Source: Heracleum sosnowskyi
Lineage: Eukaryota > Streptophyta > Magnoliopsida > Apiales > Apiaceae
NCBI GenBank assembly: GCA_030848705.1
Contig: CM061243.1
Span: 98,268,436 to 98,332,435 of the forward strand
DNA: 64,000 nt
Direction of reading: 5' to 3'
Every line of letters starts with the position of its first letter. The first letter of the stretch is position 1. Both the position numbers and the translations under genes were made by a program. The notes under the pieces were generated by a model, which saw nothing but the letters and a program-made list of their open reading frames with translations, was not told the DNA's origin and searched no databases. Below are positions 51,862 through 63,320 of this stretch, piece after piece.

Positions 51862-52640
51862 TCAGCTCTCTGTCTTGGATGGGTTTTGACCAGTGATAAG
51901 ATTAACAATGTTCCCATTAGTTTCCGGAGCAATAAATGGATGACTGACACTCTGTACTCCATTACTTTGAGCAGCTGCAGTTGACTGAGCATTGTCAAGA
52001 GAGTTTGTTGAGACTGCGAAATTACCCTGTTCAGGGTTAGGCGATGCATCAAAAGCAGAACTTGAAAAACTGTTCTCAGAAACCAGCTTTGAAGTTCTAG
52101 TGCTATTTGGGGTTGCTGCAGCAGGTGAATGCAAAGGAAACATCAGCAGTAGGAGGACATTCTCTAGCAGAACTTTGTTTAGGAGTGGACGAAGGTAGGT
52201 TTACCCAGTTGTTCCTTCCACTATAATTAGGATTCGCCTTGTCCGCAGAAAGTACTGGGACCTCAACTGAAGCTACAGCCCAATTCCTCGATGCAGGAAT
52301 GAACTTTCCTTCCAATGCATCAGTCAAAAGCAAATAATCATCTTTATTTCCAGAACTACCCCATATTCTGAGATCAGCAGGAAAGTATCCAGTATTGCTC
52401 CATTTACGTAACTAAACCATAGAAAATGGGCCTTGAACTTTTTTTTGTGGATCCTTGTAATGCCACATTTTATTTTTTTCACTGATGTTTATAGCAGATA
52501 CAGAAACTTGAGATGTCAAAGCTGCTGGAAAAATTTGTGGTTGTACATGAGAGAATGAATCACACCTTGCAGCAGATGTACTATTCAAACCAAGAGCTTC
52601 AGAACTAGCAGCTTGTCTTAGTTTTCTTTGATTCTGAAAT
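51862..52640 (-). pseudogene. Captured GYF-domain gene fragment (NERD / CCCH zinc-finger 19/44-like)
   Basis: The minus strand at about 52470-52310 reads MWHYKDPQKKVQGPFSMV, a stop (TAG where the family has Gln), then LRKWSNTGYFPADLRIW and LLLTDALEGKF. This is the GYF proline-rich-peptide-binding domain as found in plant NERD / zinc-finger CCCH 19/44 proteins. Upstream (52640-52470) and downstream (to 51862) are Ser/Asn/Ala-rich linkers like those around that domain. The other domains of the source gene (PHD, SWIB, Plus3, CCCH) are absent, and the frame shifts near 52120. It is a transposon-captured fragment, not a functional gene. Confidence 0.8.
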
Positions 52641-52879
52641 TTTTATAGATTATTTTTTTTATAGATTTTTTTCCCATAAGTAAGGATCTTTTAGAAGCTT
52701 GTAAACCTTCCTTTGATGTTCTTTTTTTGTTTTAGAGTTGAGGATTATGAATTTTGTAATGTCATTGTTGATTATATTTAGTGAAATGAAAAAAAAAACC
52801 AATCTATTGCATTTACTATTGTGGAAAATAAATATAAAATATACATATGGATAATGTCTTATTAAATATATATGAATTG

Positions 52880-52880
<1 letters not shown>

Positions 52881-52912
<32 letters not shown>
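52881..52912. repeat. (TA)n microsatellite
   Basis: About 16 TA units. Confidence 0.95.
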
Positions 52913-52914
<2 letters not shown>

Positions 52915-53382
52915 TGGGGCCCATTTGTGGGTCCACCAGATTGTGGGGCCCACGTGTGGAGCCCAAATTTTTTTGAGCAAAGCCTACTCTACTACAACAT
53001 ATTTTAATTTGTTGGCATAGGTAGAAAAGTGTTGGCGTTGACCCCAAAGGCAACGGGGAAAAAACTAACAGTGAAAAAGTGTTGCCTTTGAGATTTTTGA
53101 GGCTATGCCAACAAATTTTGAACTTCCGGCAACGGTTTTTAAGGGTTGCAGAAGGCCATTTATGGCATAGTGGTTGGATGAAATTGAATGATGAAAAAAG
53201 AGTGCAGTGTTTGATAGTGTTGATGAAAAGAGTACAGTGAAGGAGAAGACGGGAGTGGGTTTGGCTGAAGACATTAAAATTTTTAGTTTGTGTTATATTA
53301 CCTACGTATTACATTTTAATTACAAAATTGCCATCCCAGTTCTCAGTTCTCACAGTAGTGGGTTCTCATTAGAGTAGCCCCC

Positions 53383-54502
53383 TATATATATATATATATA
53401 TATATATAAACGAGGATACGGGAGGTGATGTGGCGCCTCTAATATCGTTTCAATCTATTTTTTTAATTTTATAGAATTTTAGAATTTTAAATACTAATAA
53501 ATTAAAAAATATTTTTAACATATTTAAAGTAGAAAAGGACTTCGAATTTATATAGAAGAAGAGTTCGACATCATATATTTATAGAGAAAGAGGATTGGAA
53601 TTAATCTTTTTAACCTATTAGAAGTAGAAAATATAAATCTAACACAATTAGATTAACCGAGCCCCTGTACAAAACGTTATTAATTTAGAATTGACCATTC
53701 CTCCAGGTCTGCTTTGATTTCATTAGTGTCCTCATTCTAATATCTTGCATGAATTCACATAAACCCATACGATCGATGCCGGTGATTGTTATTATAACTG
53801 ATATTAATGATATTAATATTCTTTAAATTTTATTTCGAAAGCCTATTGGCTAGACAATGCTATGCTTGGGGGTAGGGAAGAAAGTAGACTGCAAAACCTG
53901 AAGCACGACAGACAAGAAGTAAAGCACTTTGTATCGGTAACTTGAGCGAGCTTTTGTACGGGTAGTGAAACGAGAGCATCTTCGAGAGTTTCTTAGTTCA
54001 CTCCTAAAAAATTATAAATAATTATGTTTTTAGTAAGTTATTTACATTGATTATTATTGTGTTAATTCTAATAATATTCTCAATAATTACTCTTTAAATT
54101 TTATTTATATTTCAACTCCATTCAAATAAAGATTTGAGTTCAAGAACTTTTAAACAACCTATAAAAATTTCTTGAAGCTCTAATATTTGTAAGACTCTTA
54201 TTTCTAATCTATTTCAATCTAAGATCGTTTAATTTAACGCAGGAGGTTAGATGGCGCCTCTAATATCGTTTCAATCTATTTTTCTATTTTTGTAAAATTT
54301 TAGAATTTTAAATACTATTAAATTAAAAAAAATATCCTTTAATATATTATTACAAATATAATAGGTGTTCGAATTTAAGGAGGAGAAAAGTTCAAATTTA
54401 TAGAGAAGACATATAATTAAAAGTTATATTTGAAGTAGAATAGGTGTTCGAATTTAAAAAAGAGAATAATTCGAATTTATATATACGACTAAGGTTTCTT
54501 TT
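53383..54502. repeat. Spacer with a direct-repeat pair
   Basis: TGGCGCCTCTAATATCGTTT and about 120 further bp occur at 53425-53560 and 54252-54390, about 825 bp apart, same strand. GTTCGAATTTA-type units recur after each. They could be ends of a small unrecognised repeat element. The second copy runs up to the truncated 5' end of the TPS pseudogene. No gene. Confidence 0.7.
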
Positions 54503-56470
54503 CCACCTGAGCCTATTGTAAGGCGATCAGGAAACTACAAACCTTGCACGTGGGACAACAATTTCTTGCAGTCTTTGAAAACTGAATATCAGTGTATTAA
54601 TGTACTGATGAAAGTCGCAAAATGTAAACAGGGTGAAGCAATTGACGAACCAGCTTCTGAGTTGAAGGAAGAGGTGAGGCTGATATTTAACAATGTGGTC
54701 AAGCCGTTAGATCAGCTTGAGCTGACTGATCGGTTGCAAAGACTTGGGTTAGATTATCATTTCCATGATGAAAATAACCGTACCTTGAAGAACATTCATA
54801 CCGGTCTGCAGAATAACGAGATTTGGGAAAAGGACTTGCATGCTACTGCTCTTGAATTTAGGCTTCTTAGACAGCATGGACATTATATCTCCCTGGGTAT
54901 GTATGATCTATTACGAAATTTCAGTTCCTGTATAAAATTATACTTCCAGGTTGGGCCTTAATCTAATATTCTCGTTGCATTTTATATCAAGTGATATCTA
55001 GCATAGTTACATATTTTTACAAACATGCAAACAGACAGAAGGTTGCATTATAAAGAAAACACCTTATATAAAGAACTAGAGAATACATAAATCATCATCA
55101 CCATTAAGCTTATGTTAAATATTATAGAATCTTACTGATTATAAAACTATAAACATATGAAACATGCATTAAAACTGTCTACCTAGCATTGGCCGAAGTT
55201 GTAGCCTAAAATAGTCAGTTCAATATCTATACTAATAGATTAACTTTTGTTTGGGCAGAGGGTTTCAAGAGATTTACAGAAAATGGGAGTTTCAAAAAAG
55301 GTATCCGTGCAGATGCATGTCCAGGGATTGTTAAGTTTGTATGAAGCCTCGTACTTTTCTATTGAAGGAGAGTCGCTCATGGAGGAGGTTTGGTCGTTTA
55401 CAACTAAATCACTTGGTAAATGCCTTGAAAATATTACTGATTTGGATCTCCAGGTGCAAGTTAGACATGCTTTAGAGCTTCCACTACAATGGAGTGTCCC
55501 GGCATTTGATGCAAGGTGGTACATAAATCTGTATCAAAAAAGCTGTGACATGATCCCATCAGTTCTGGAATTTGCAAAGTTGAACTTCAACATTAGGCAA
55601 GCATTGTACCAAGAAGAGCTTAAGGATTTGTCAAGGTACATAGTAATATCACACACACACACACACACATTCATATACTTTGAACACAAATCCTACATAG
55701 CAACAGTAAAACCATAGAAATAAGGTACTTCTCAGAATACGTAATCTCAGTTGCATGCTATGTTTTGTTAAATAGGCGATTAAATGATGCTTAATTAGTA
55801 TTCACTCTTTTGTTATGTAGGTGGTGGAGTAGATTAGATATAGTGAAAAGAAGCTTCCTTTTGCCAGAGATAGGTTGGTCGCATCTTTTTTCTGGAGTTT
55901 GGGGATTTCAGGCGAGGCTCATCACAAATATTGCAGAGAAGTTTTAACTAAAATAATAGAGCTTATTGGTGTTTACGATGATGTTTATGATATCTATGGT
56001 ACACTGGATGAACTTGAATGCTTTACTGATGTCGTTGAGAAAGAAGAAATAGAGTTCATACAGGACCGTCCTGATATTGTACGCTTGGCATATGAAATTC
56101 TTCGATTAACTGATGATTATGGAACCACATCGGTAGTGAAAATAATTACTAGCAAAATTTAGATACTCTAGTCAAATAATTAGAGAATTTCATTTTCTGC
56201 AGAATGCTTGCTATAAATACTCAATCATTTGGTTGCAGGCTGAGTTAAAGAGAGGAGACGTTCCATCATCAATCCAATGTTACATGTCTGATATAATGCT
56301 GAATCTTGTGAGGGCAGCTCATTGGCTGTATAATGATGGAAACGATGGCTATGGTGCTGAAGATTTTGTAGCCAAAGCTACATTGGTTTCCCTTCTTGTC
56401 GAGCCCATCTCTCTCCAAGAAATTAACCAAGTTAACGATTCTATGGGTAAAGATACACGATTATTCTATC
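54503..56470 (+). pseudogene. Terpene synthase paralogue, decayed
   Basis: Starts inside exon 1 (EPIVRRSGNYKPCTWDNNF; RRx8W present) with the transit peptide missing. Intron 1 is reduced to 48 nt that read in frame between SLKTEY and GEAIDEPAS. Exon 2 ends at about 54896. Exon 3 (about 55259-55636) has a 4-nt insertion near 55316. Exon 4 (from 55821) has a one-base insertion near 55850 but keeps VYDDVYDIYGTLDEL. Exon 4 then runs straight into the end of exon 6 (RPDIVRLAYEILRLTDDYGT), so exon 5 and most of exon 6 are deleted. Exon 7 (56240-) lacks about 37 codons between CYMS and DIMLN. It is clearly non-functional and close to the intact gene. Confidence 0.93.
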
Positions 56471-56519
56471 CATGGTTGATTTCTTGTTCTCATTCTCATC
56501 CAGGTTCTGTTCCATAAAT

Positions 56520-58516
56520 AAAGTTCAATCTAAGATGTTAAATAATAAAAGTTTATAAATTAAAAAAATTTGTATTTGATCATACTCACAATCACAATCA
56601 CAATCTATATGTGTGACTTTGAAATTGTTGTATTCAATGTGAGTTTGAAATATTAACATTTAATACTCATATTATTACGATAGAAAGAATTAATACAATT
56701 TAGAAATTAGAATAATTATAAGTATTAAAAAACATCAACTAATATATTCATAAATATGAAAAAAAATTCCACAAGCATCTCATTTAACCAACAGTAACAT
56801 GTAACTTGTCACAGCAACAGATAAAACAACCACAAGCATCCCTCAGTTAACCAACAGTAACATGTAACTTGTCTCAGCAATAGATAAAACAACCACAACA
56901 TAATCTTTCTTCTCTTCTTAGAAATGTAAATCTCATCATACTTGCTATTGATCCGTTTCAAATGAACACAACTTTAAAAGTCAGAACATAACTGGCCTCG
57001 TATGCTTAATGCTTCAATCGAAATCATCCTTCCAACCAATATATCAGGCTGTGAGTAGATACATTCCTGTTCAGAAAAGCATGCCATGACATTATAAGAT
57101 ACAGGTGGAATGACAAAAAGTGGAAGAAAAATATGATATGTCATGTTATACCCAGTGAAAGAGCCGTTATAAAACAGGCGCTGCAAGATTTCCGGTGAAG
57201 GAAAAAAATTAAATGTTAGCAGAAGTATAGTAGTGTAAGTGTAATAGAACTTCAGCTATGCATTAGCACAACCAGATCATCTTCACAAGACGGAAAAGGT
57301 AAAACTATTAAATCAACCTGTTAGTACAATTCCGAACCACCTACATATAACAATTTTGCTTATGGTAAAATTAAGGGCTTTAGACGGCATGGTAAAAACA
57401 TACTCTAAGTGGCACTAGTTAACTTGATCCATGCCGATGAAGGATTGGTTTCAATAAAATAATTAAATGGTAGGAGTGACAGGAGGAAACACCACAAACG
57501 ATTGCTCCAAGGCATTTGAAGCAGAGAACGAATCTGAAAGGTTACAAAATAATTACTTTAGTAGACTATTAATTGACTGGACATCTTGGTTACCTCCAGT
57601 AAAGTCAAACAAATTGGTTAAATTCAAATGTACTTGAGCCGGATTAGAAACTATCCTAATAAATATAAAAGAGTACATACGTACACACACACTGGACTAT
57701 AAAAGTTCCAATGATATAAAAATATTGACAAAAATATTGTTTTTATATTCTTAATAGTTAATACCTGACATGAATTAAAGCTCAGGGTACAATAGAATAC
57801 TGATGGTTACATCACAGTCCACAAGGAAAAGGGGTAGACAGGAATATTCACATCCTCACATCAAAACCGTCAAACTAAAAGAGAAGATGGGCGAATAAAA
57901 TCAGAGGAGAGGATAGAATTTGCAAAAAAAAAAGGAGAAAGAGGCAACACAGATGTGATAAAGAAGACGTCGCATCGGCTGCAGATGAATCAACAGCAAT
58001 TTATCAAACGTGCATTCAACATCCAAAGTTAGGTAACAATTTCTGAACATAATTTTAACAGATATCCCTGAACAAATTATTGCATATCATTGATCAAGAT
58101 TCATTAATATAGTTTAAATAAATATCAATCTCCAAAAATCCGGCTAACAAATATTTTATCCAAATCCTCCACAGATACACAATTTACTGCCGGATCCTGG
58201 TACCTAGTTGACTGAATTTGCTGCTTGGTTCATCAAAAGGTCAAGCAATTATTCTTCTACATGTCTAGTTAGATGGTTTAGGGCTCCTTTGGCTTACCTT
58301 AAAAAAATTACTTTTCATATAAAGTCACATATATTACTTAATGGGAACTTATTCTAAATAAACATGCTCAATTGTACAAGTTACGCATAGTATCATAGCT
58401 GAAAACTCTTAATCAGCTAATTAACACCTAATTGACCCTTAAAGAGCAACACTGTCAATGAAACGAAAAAGAACTAAACAAAAAGGGTGTTACCTAGACT
58501 TTGCATAGCATATGTC
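56520..58516. other. Intergenic between TPS pseudogene and VIP5
   Basis: AT-rich. A unit of about 61 bp (CCACAAGCATC...CAACAGTAACATGTAACTTG) is duplicated at 56769-56895. The part nearest VIP5 may be its 3' UTR: TCTAG|GTAACA at about 58493 could be a 3'-UTR donor. No coding exon seen. Confidence 0.5.
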
Positions 58517-60479
58517 CTATAGAAGCCCTCTACGCCTCTTATAGTCGCTAATTGTCAGCGTTTGTGCATGTCTCCTTCCATCATTCTCCGGGACCCGGCA
58601 TCCTACTGTTGCTTCTATTCTCTGTTTCCTTGCCATGAATCCCGCTTGAGCTCCTTGGGCACCACCAAACTTTTGCAATAAATCTAATGAAATTGGCAGC
58701 TCAAAGTTGTGCAACATATTAGACTCGGTTCCCTGATCCACAGGAGCACTGGTATCCACCAATTTACCAGCATCAGCTGCAGCCACCAATGCTGCTGCGG
58801 TAGCCACTGCACCAGCCTCAGTTACAACCCCGGCTCCTGCTCCACTGCCATCAGGACCTCCCAAAACAGCATTCTGTTCACAATTTTCTGCAGTTGCAGC
58901 CTGATCTCCTCCACTTGCCTTTGGAACATAGTAATTTCTCGATCTCGTCCATCTCCTTGAAAATGGGTCATAACCAGCATCACCAGCTTTTAGTCCACTA
59001 GCTGATTTCAGACCAGATGCATTTTTGAAATTATCAACCCTGTTCTTTCTGTTCATTTCTTCCAGCTTAATAGCCTTGTGATCTTTCTCATGAGTACGTC
59101 GGGAAGCCTCCAGTTCCAATAGTCTTGCGTTAATCCTCTCGACTTCTGCCTCATCGTTCTTACTTATCGCTACATCCATTTCCCTTCTCAGCCGGTCCTT
59201 TTCAGCTGCAACATTTAGCGGCCTAACCGTGGCTGATTTTTTCTCCCGCAGCATCTGTTTCACAGTGGCAGCTGAGTAGACATAAGTGCTAGTCTTTTGA
59301 ATTGCTTCTTTCTTGTCCAACACATCCTGTTTGCTAGGCATCCGCCCACCACTGCGCTCTACCTCCTCAACCCACTGGTCAAACTCCGCTTGGGATGGAG
59401 GGGATTCTGAAATCATAGCCATCTGCCACCTAGCGGCAGAATTTTCATGACCCCATACAACATTTAGATACTTGTGGGTTATCATGTTATCAAGCTTGTA
59501 CTGTCTTTCAGGATTTGATGAATCAACATTCTTGACAACAGAGAGCCTGTAGATTGGCCCATTCTTAGACTTCGCAACTCCAACCCTTACAAAGCAACCT
59601 ACAATTAAATCATCAAAAAATGGCTCCATATGCCATTTAGCTAACTTTGACCTTTTAATTGTGATTGCCTTTACATCCTCAAAGGTTGGAATTGCTGGCT
59701 TTGGTGATGTGTTTTCATCATCACTATAACCCAATCTACCAAATCCTGTTGACCCATCATCTTCGCTTCGAGAGCCACTTCCACTTTGGCTGGAACTGCT
59801 TACAGCTGGTGCAGTATACGACCTCTGCTTAACAGGTGAAAATCTACGACTTCCAGAACCAACGCTAGTCTTATCTTTATGCTTCAACCGAGCCTCGAGA
59901 TCCTGTTGCCTTCAACTCATTTAAAGCCTCACCTTTGGCAGCTGCCCTATCAGCGGATCTGGCAGAAGATCGTATGCCTGTGCGAGATGATACATGAGGA
60001 GGACTGCTTTTTCTGGACTGGTTCATTTTCTCTTTTTGCATTCTCAATTTTTCTTGCATCTTCTTATCAGTTATCTTTGTTGAACGCTCTGTTAATATCA
60101 TCTCTCGCTCGAGTTCTGTCATTTGTGCAAGCTTTCGTCGATCATCTTCATCCTTGTAAAGATCACTTCCGATAGAGTCATCATCACTATCAACCGCCCG
60201 ATCATAACCATCATCACCTTCTTCTCGTCTTCTCTGTCCAAAATCTCTTTCTGAGTGGTGCTTTAACCTTTTCTTTAAAGGGACCTGTGATGCCGAGCGC
60301 TTCCTGCTTGCATAACGACGATCATCATCTGAGTCATCGTCCCTTGAGTCACTTCCATTGTCAGAGTATGAACCCTCACGCCGCCTTCGTGATGATGGGG
60401 GTGACTGCCGCTTCCTCCCAGATGGGCCAGTTCTTCCAGCTGCCTCAAGAAGCAACTTCTCAAGGTCCTCCATTTCCAA
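58517..60479 (-). CDS. VIP5: VIP5/RTF1 homologue, Plus3 domain, PAF1 complex; one apparent frameshift
   Basis: Subunit of the nuclear PAF1 complex, which promotes histone H2B ubiquitination and H3K4 methylation during RNA polymerase II elongation; in Arabidopsis VIP5 affects FLC and flowering. The frame starts MEMEDLEKLLLEAAGRTG at 60479. It has an acidic/Ser-Arg-rich N-terminus (SRDDDSDDDRRYASRKRSAS), the conserved TELEREMILTERSTK and RSSARSADRAAAKGEALNEL blocks, then the Plus3 domain (TFEDVKAITIKRSKLAKWHM, EPFFDDLIVGCFVRVGV, YKLDNMITHKYLNVVWG). A coiled region, YDPFSRRWTRSRNYY and the C-terminus VGCRVPENDGRRHAQTLTIS end it at 58517. No coding intron is needed. The frame shifts at about 59905, just after ALNELKA, where the next frame resumes with RQQDLEARLKHKD. 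The gene is otherwise well conserved. Confidence 0.9.
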
Positions 60480-60511
60480 TAGTTACAAATATAGAGTGGA
60501 CAAGAACCTGC

Positions 60512-62522
60512 ATTAATATAAAAATAAGTAATCAAAATTGTATACTATATGGTAAAGCAACAAATGAGGTTAGTAGTAGCCTGTGGACGAGTTTATTCCT
60601 CCGGGAAATAATATGGTCAGACAGATGTGAATATAAGACAAAGAAGGGAAGTACACTTGCCAGATACTACTAAATCATATAGAGTGAATAAGCGACAGTT
60701 CGCCACTAATGAAAAACCTACGCTTTTTAAGATGTCTTTCATAAGTTTTCTTAGAGCATCTCCAACGCAGAAAGCCCTTAGCTAAAAAATCTAAATGGCA
60801 TACAGCATACTACAAATAAAAATTATACAGAATCTCTAAAATTTGAATCACGCCAACGGGAATTCCCCTTGGATTAAATTATAGCCCATCTCCCGATATT
60901 GACTAAATATGTTGAACCTCCTGTGAAAATTTCACTTCATCCCCCATTGATAGAATCATACAAATAATTTAAAATTTCTATTTTTGAAATATAGTCAATC
61001 ATTATAACCAGTCCCATTGGAGCAAAACACATAACAGATTCAGCAAATTTTAGGTAAGCATTACTTTATATGGTTTTAGTCGATCATTTTAGCCAACCCC
61101 AATTCGGCTACTACAGTTTACCGCAAGAATGATAAAATTTGTCTATATTCCTAGGGATCTCACATATATGTCAAAATTAGTAATTATCATGTTACCTATG
61201 AAAAAAAGGACAACGATACCAACTACAACACATTCCCGCCAAACTGATATATAACAACCTGATCTAGAATAAACATGGTAATTCGAACTCCTTATAGTAC
61301 AAAATATCACATCATTTTACCTGGTCTAGAAAGAAAATCACAAGAATTGCAAGTTGCAACTACAACAGTCTCAATGCAAAAGGATTAATCAACAAATACG
61401 CAATTACACACCCATTTCCCGCCAATCTGATAAAAAAATTACCTCGTCTAACAACAAACATGATAATTTAGAATCCTTATTGCATATACCTGGTCTAGAA
61501 AGATAATCACAAGAATACCAACTGCAAAACAATCTCAATGCAAATGGAATAATCAACAAATATGCATTACGCACCCATTTCCCGCCAATATGATATAAAA
61601 ATTACCCGACCCAACAACAAACATGGTAATCTAAAATCCTTATAGCAATACAAATCATATCTTTATACCTGGTGTAGAAAGAAAATCATCTGAATTCAAC
61701 TACAACACAGTCTCAAATCTCAATGCAAAAGAACTAATCAACAAATTCGCATATACACCCACGTGGTAATTTTAAATCCTTATAACAATAATATTTACAC
61801 CTGGTGTAGAAAGAGATCCAGAAGAATTTCAACTACAACACATTCTCAACTCTCAATGCAAAAGAATTAATCAACAAATTCATATTATCGCTCCCGTTTC
61901 GCGCCAAATATAATAATAACCTTATCTAACAGCAAACATGGTAATTAAAATATATAAAATCTTTTTACCTAGTCTAGAAAGAGATTCACAAGAAATTCAA
62001 CTACAACACAGCCTCCACTCTCAATGCAAAAGAATTAACCAACAAATTCGCAATTACACACCCGTTTCGCGCCAACATGATATAATAATAACCTTATCTA
62101 ACAGCAAACATGGCAATTAAAATTTATACAATCTTTTTACCTAGTCTAGAAAGAGATTCACAAGAAATTTAACTACAACACATTATCAACTCTCAATGCA
62201 AAAGAATTTAACCAACAAATTCGCAATTACGCACCCGCCAACTTGATATAATAATAACCTGATCTAAAACAACAAACAAGGTACTTGAAAATCTTAATAG
62301 TAACAAAAATCAAATCTCTTTACATGGGCAACAAAGAATTTCAAGATCCAAGCAAAGATATATAACAAAGATGGTATCAAAACAAGGGGTTTATTAACAT
62401 AAATTTCATAGCAAGAAAATTGTAAAAATTCAATCTTTCTGTAAACAAAAGATTAAATTTTATTCATACAATGATACAAACATAAATTTAAATAAATTAA
62501 ACAACGAGAAATAAAAGGGTAC
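60512..62522 (-). other. VIP5 5'-UTR intron
   Basis: The acceptor TTAATGCAG|GTTCTTG lies 32 bp upstream of the start codon. The likely donor is TTTTAGAG|GTACCC at 62522. The intron is AT-rich and about half of it is a degenerate tandem repeat (61315-62330). Confidence 0.65.
61315..62330 (-). repeat. Degenerate tandem repeat in the VIP5 5'-UTR intron
   Basis: About six units of 130-180 bp, with anchors CCTGGTCTAGAAAG or variants at about 61321, 61490, 61669, 61801, 61968 and 62139. Each is followed by ATCACAAGAA...CAACTACAACA...CTCAATGCAAAAG and TTTC(C/G)CGCCAA. On the minus strand each unit reads CTTTCTAGACCAG|GTAAAA or a close variant. Confidence 0.85.
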
Positions 62523-62600
62523 CTCTAAAACGAGCTCATGAAAGACTCCAAGCTCTCGCTCTCAAGAAATCAAACCCTCGCCAGCCCTACCAAATATCTC
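62523..62600 (-). other. Putative VIP5 5'-UTR first exon
   Basis: Minus-strand CT/GA-rich leader (GAGGGTTTGATTTCTTGAGAG to CTCGTTTTAGAG) directly before the donor. The exact transcription start is not determinable. Confidence 0.5.
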
Positions 62601-62659
62601 TATGTATAATATAATAGTGTCAGTGCACGCGAATAATTTAGCAAATATATTTTTATTTT

Positions 62660-62770
62660 TTTGCTTCGGCCCAACTAGGATATTTGGGCTTTCAGAATAA
62701 TTAACAAAGCTGAACTCCTTCCTTTCGACTTTCATTAGGCCCGTGTATTGTAGAAAGTTAGGCCCAACTA
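62660..62770 (-). promoter_or_regulatory. Site II (TGGGCC-type) elements upstream of VIP5
   Basis: GGCCCAACT at 62667 and 62761 and AGGCCCGTG at 62738 (AGTTGGGCC on the gene strand). Clustered TGGGCY site II elements are typical of housekeeping plant promoters bound by TCP factors. Confidence 0.55.
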
Positions 62771-62799
62771 TATTAAATATATAGATTTGTTCTGATTTC

Positions 62800-63228
62800 C
62801 TTTTAATCATTATTGTTACCTTTTTATAAAAAAAATCATTATTATTACCTTGTTTTATTTTCGATTTTTGATTTTTGTTACTTACGTAATTTACAGTATT
62901 TAATTATCGGTTCTTTTTATCAAGAAAATATCTATATATAAAATTATTCAGCGCAATTTGATTTTTTCATAAAAAAAACTACCCAAGTTTTTTAATATCA
63001 CACTTCATACGACATAAATTAAAATGTTGAATTTGGTACCAAAATTTGATACCCAGTTCAATACCTTAAGCATTACTCAAATTTAAACTTAATAATTTGA
63101 ACATCATCATCAAAAATCAAATAAACTGAGGGAGTGAGGAAGTAGTTAAAAGTTGGTCACCAATGGTTGGCATTTGTGGAAACTTATTACATTGATTAAT
63201 ACGTTGATCATGTAATTTGTCGATGGCT
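62800..63228. other. Intergenic, AT-rich
   Basis: No gene seen. 63155-63215 (GGCATTTGTGGAAACTTATT) resembles the flank at 5508-5540 and the TPS 5' flank near 6510, linking it to the TPS duplications. Confidence 0.5.
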
Positions 63229-63320
63229 AAATATGTAGAGCTTATTGATAAATATGATGATGTTTATGACGTTTACGGTAAACCGGATGAACTTGAACTC
63301 TTTACAGAAGTGGTGGAGAG
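63229..63320 (+). pseudogene. Terpene synthase exon 4 relic with DDVYD
   Basis: Reads ELIDKYDDVYDVYGKPDELE followed by LFTEVVER and a donor-like AGAG|GTTTGAG, matching the last 30 codons of exon 4 of the intact gene. The Mg-binding DDxxD is kept. No other exon adjoins it in the remaining sequence, so it is a fragment. Confidence 0.85.

Larger units (their letters stand above)
50935..53172. mobile_element. CACTA 2, non-autonomous, gene-fragment-carrying
   Basis: The left end CACTACGCCATAGATGGC and the inverted right end CACTATGCCATAAATGGC match over about 25 bp with a few changes. The 3-bp duplication GTT (50932-50934 and 53173-53175) flanks it. Subterminal GTGTTGCC/GTTGGCATAG units lie near 50980-51070 and 53010-53150. 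It has no TNP2 or TNP1 domain. It carries a captured host gene fragment at 51862-52640. Confidence 0.88.
49896..53382. mobile_element. TIR element inserted in (TA)n, containing CACTA 2
   Basis: The left end GGGAGATGCTCAAATGAGAA and the inverted right end GGGGGCTACTCTAATGAGAA share about 25-40 bp, both continuing ...CCCAC. Both ends are flanked by (TA)n. No transposase outside the CACTA. The native size without the CACTA is about 1.25 kb, so it is MITE-like. Confidence 0.75.
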
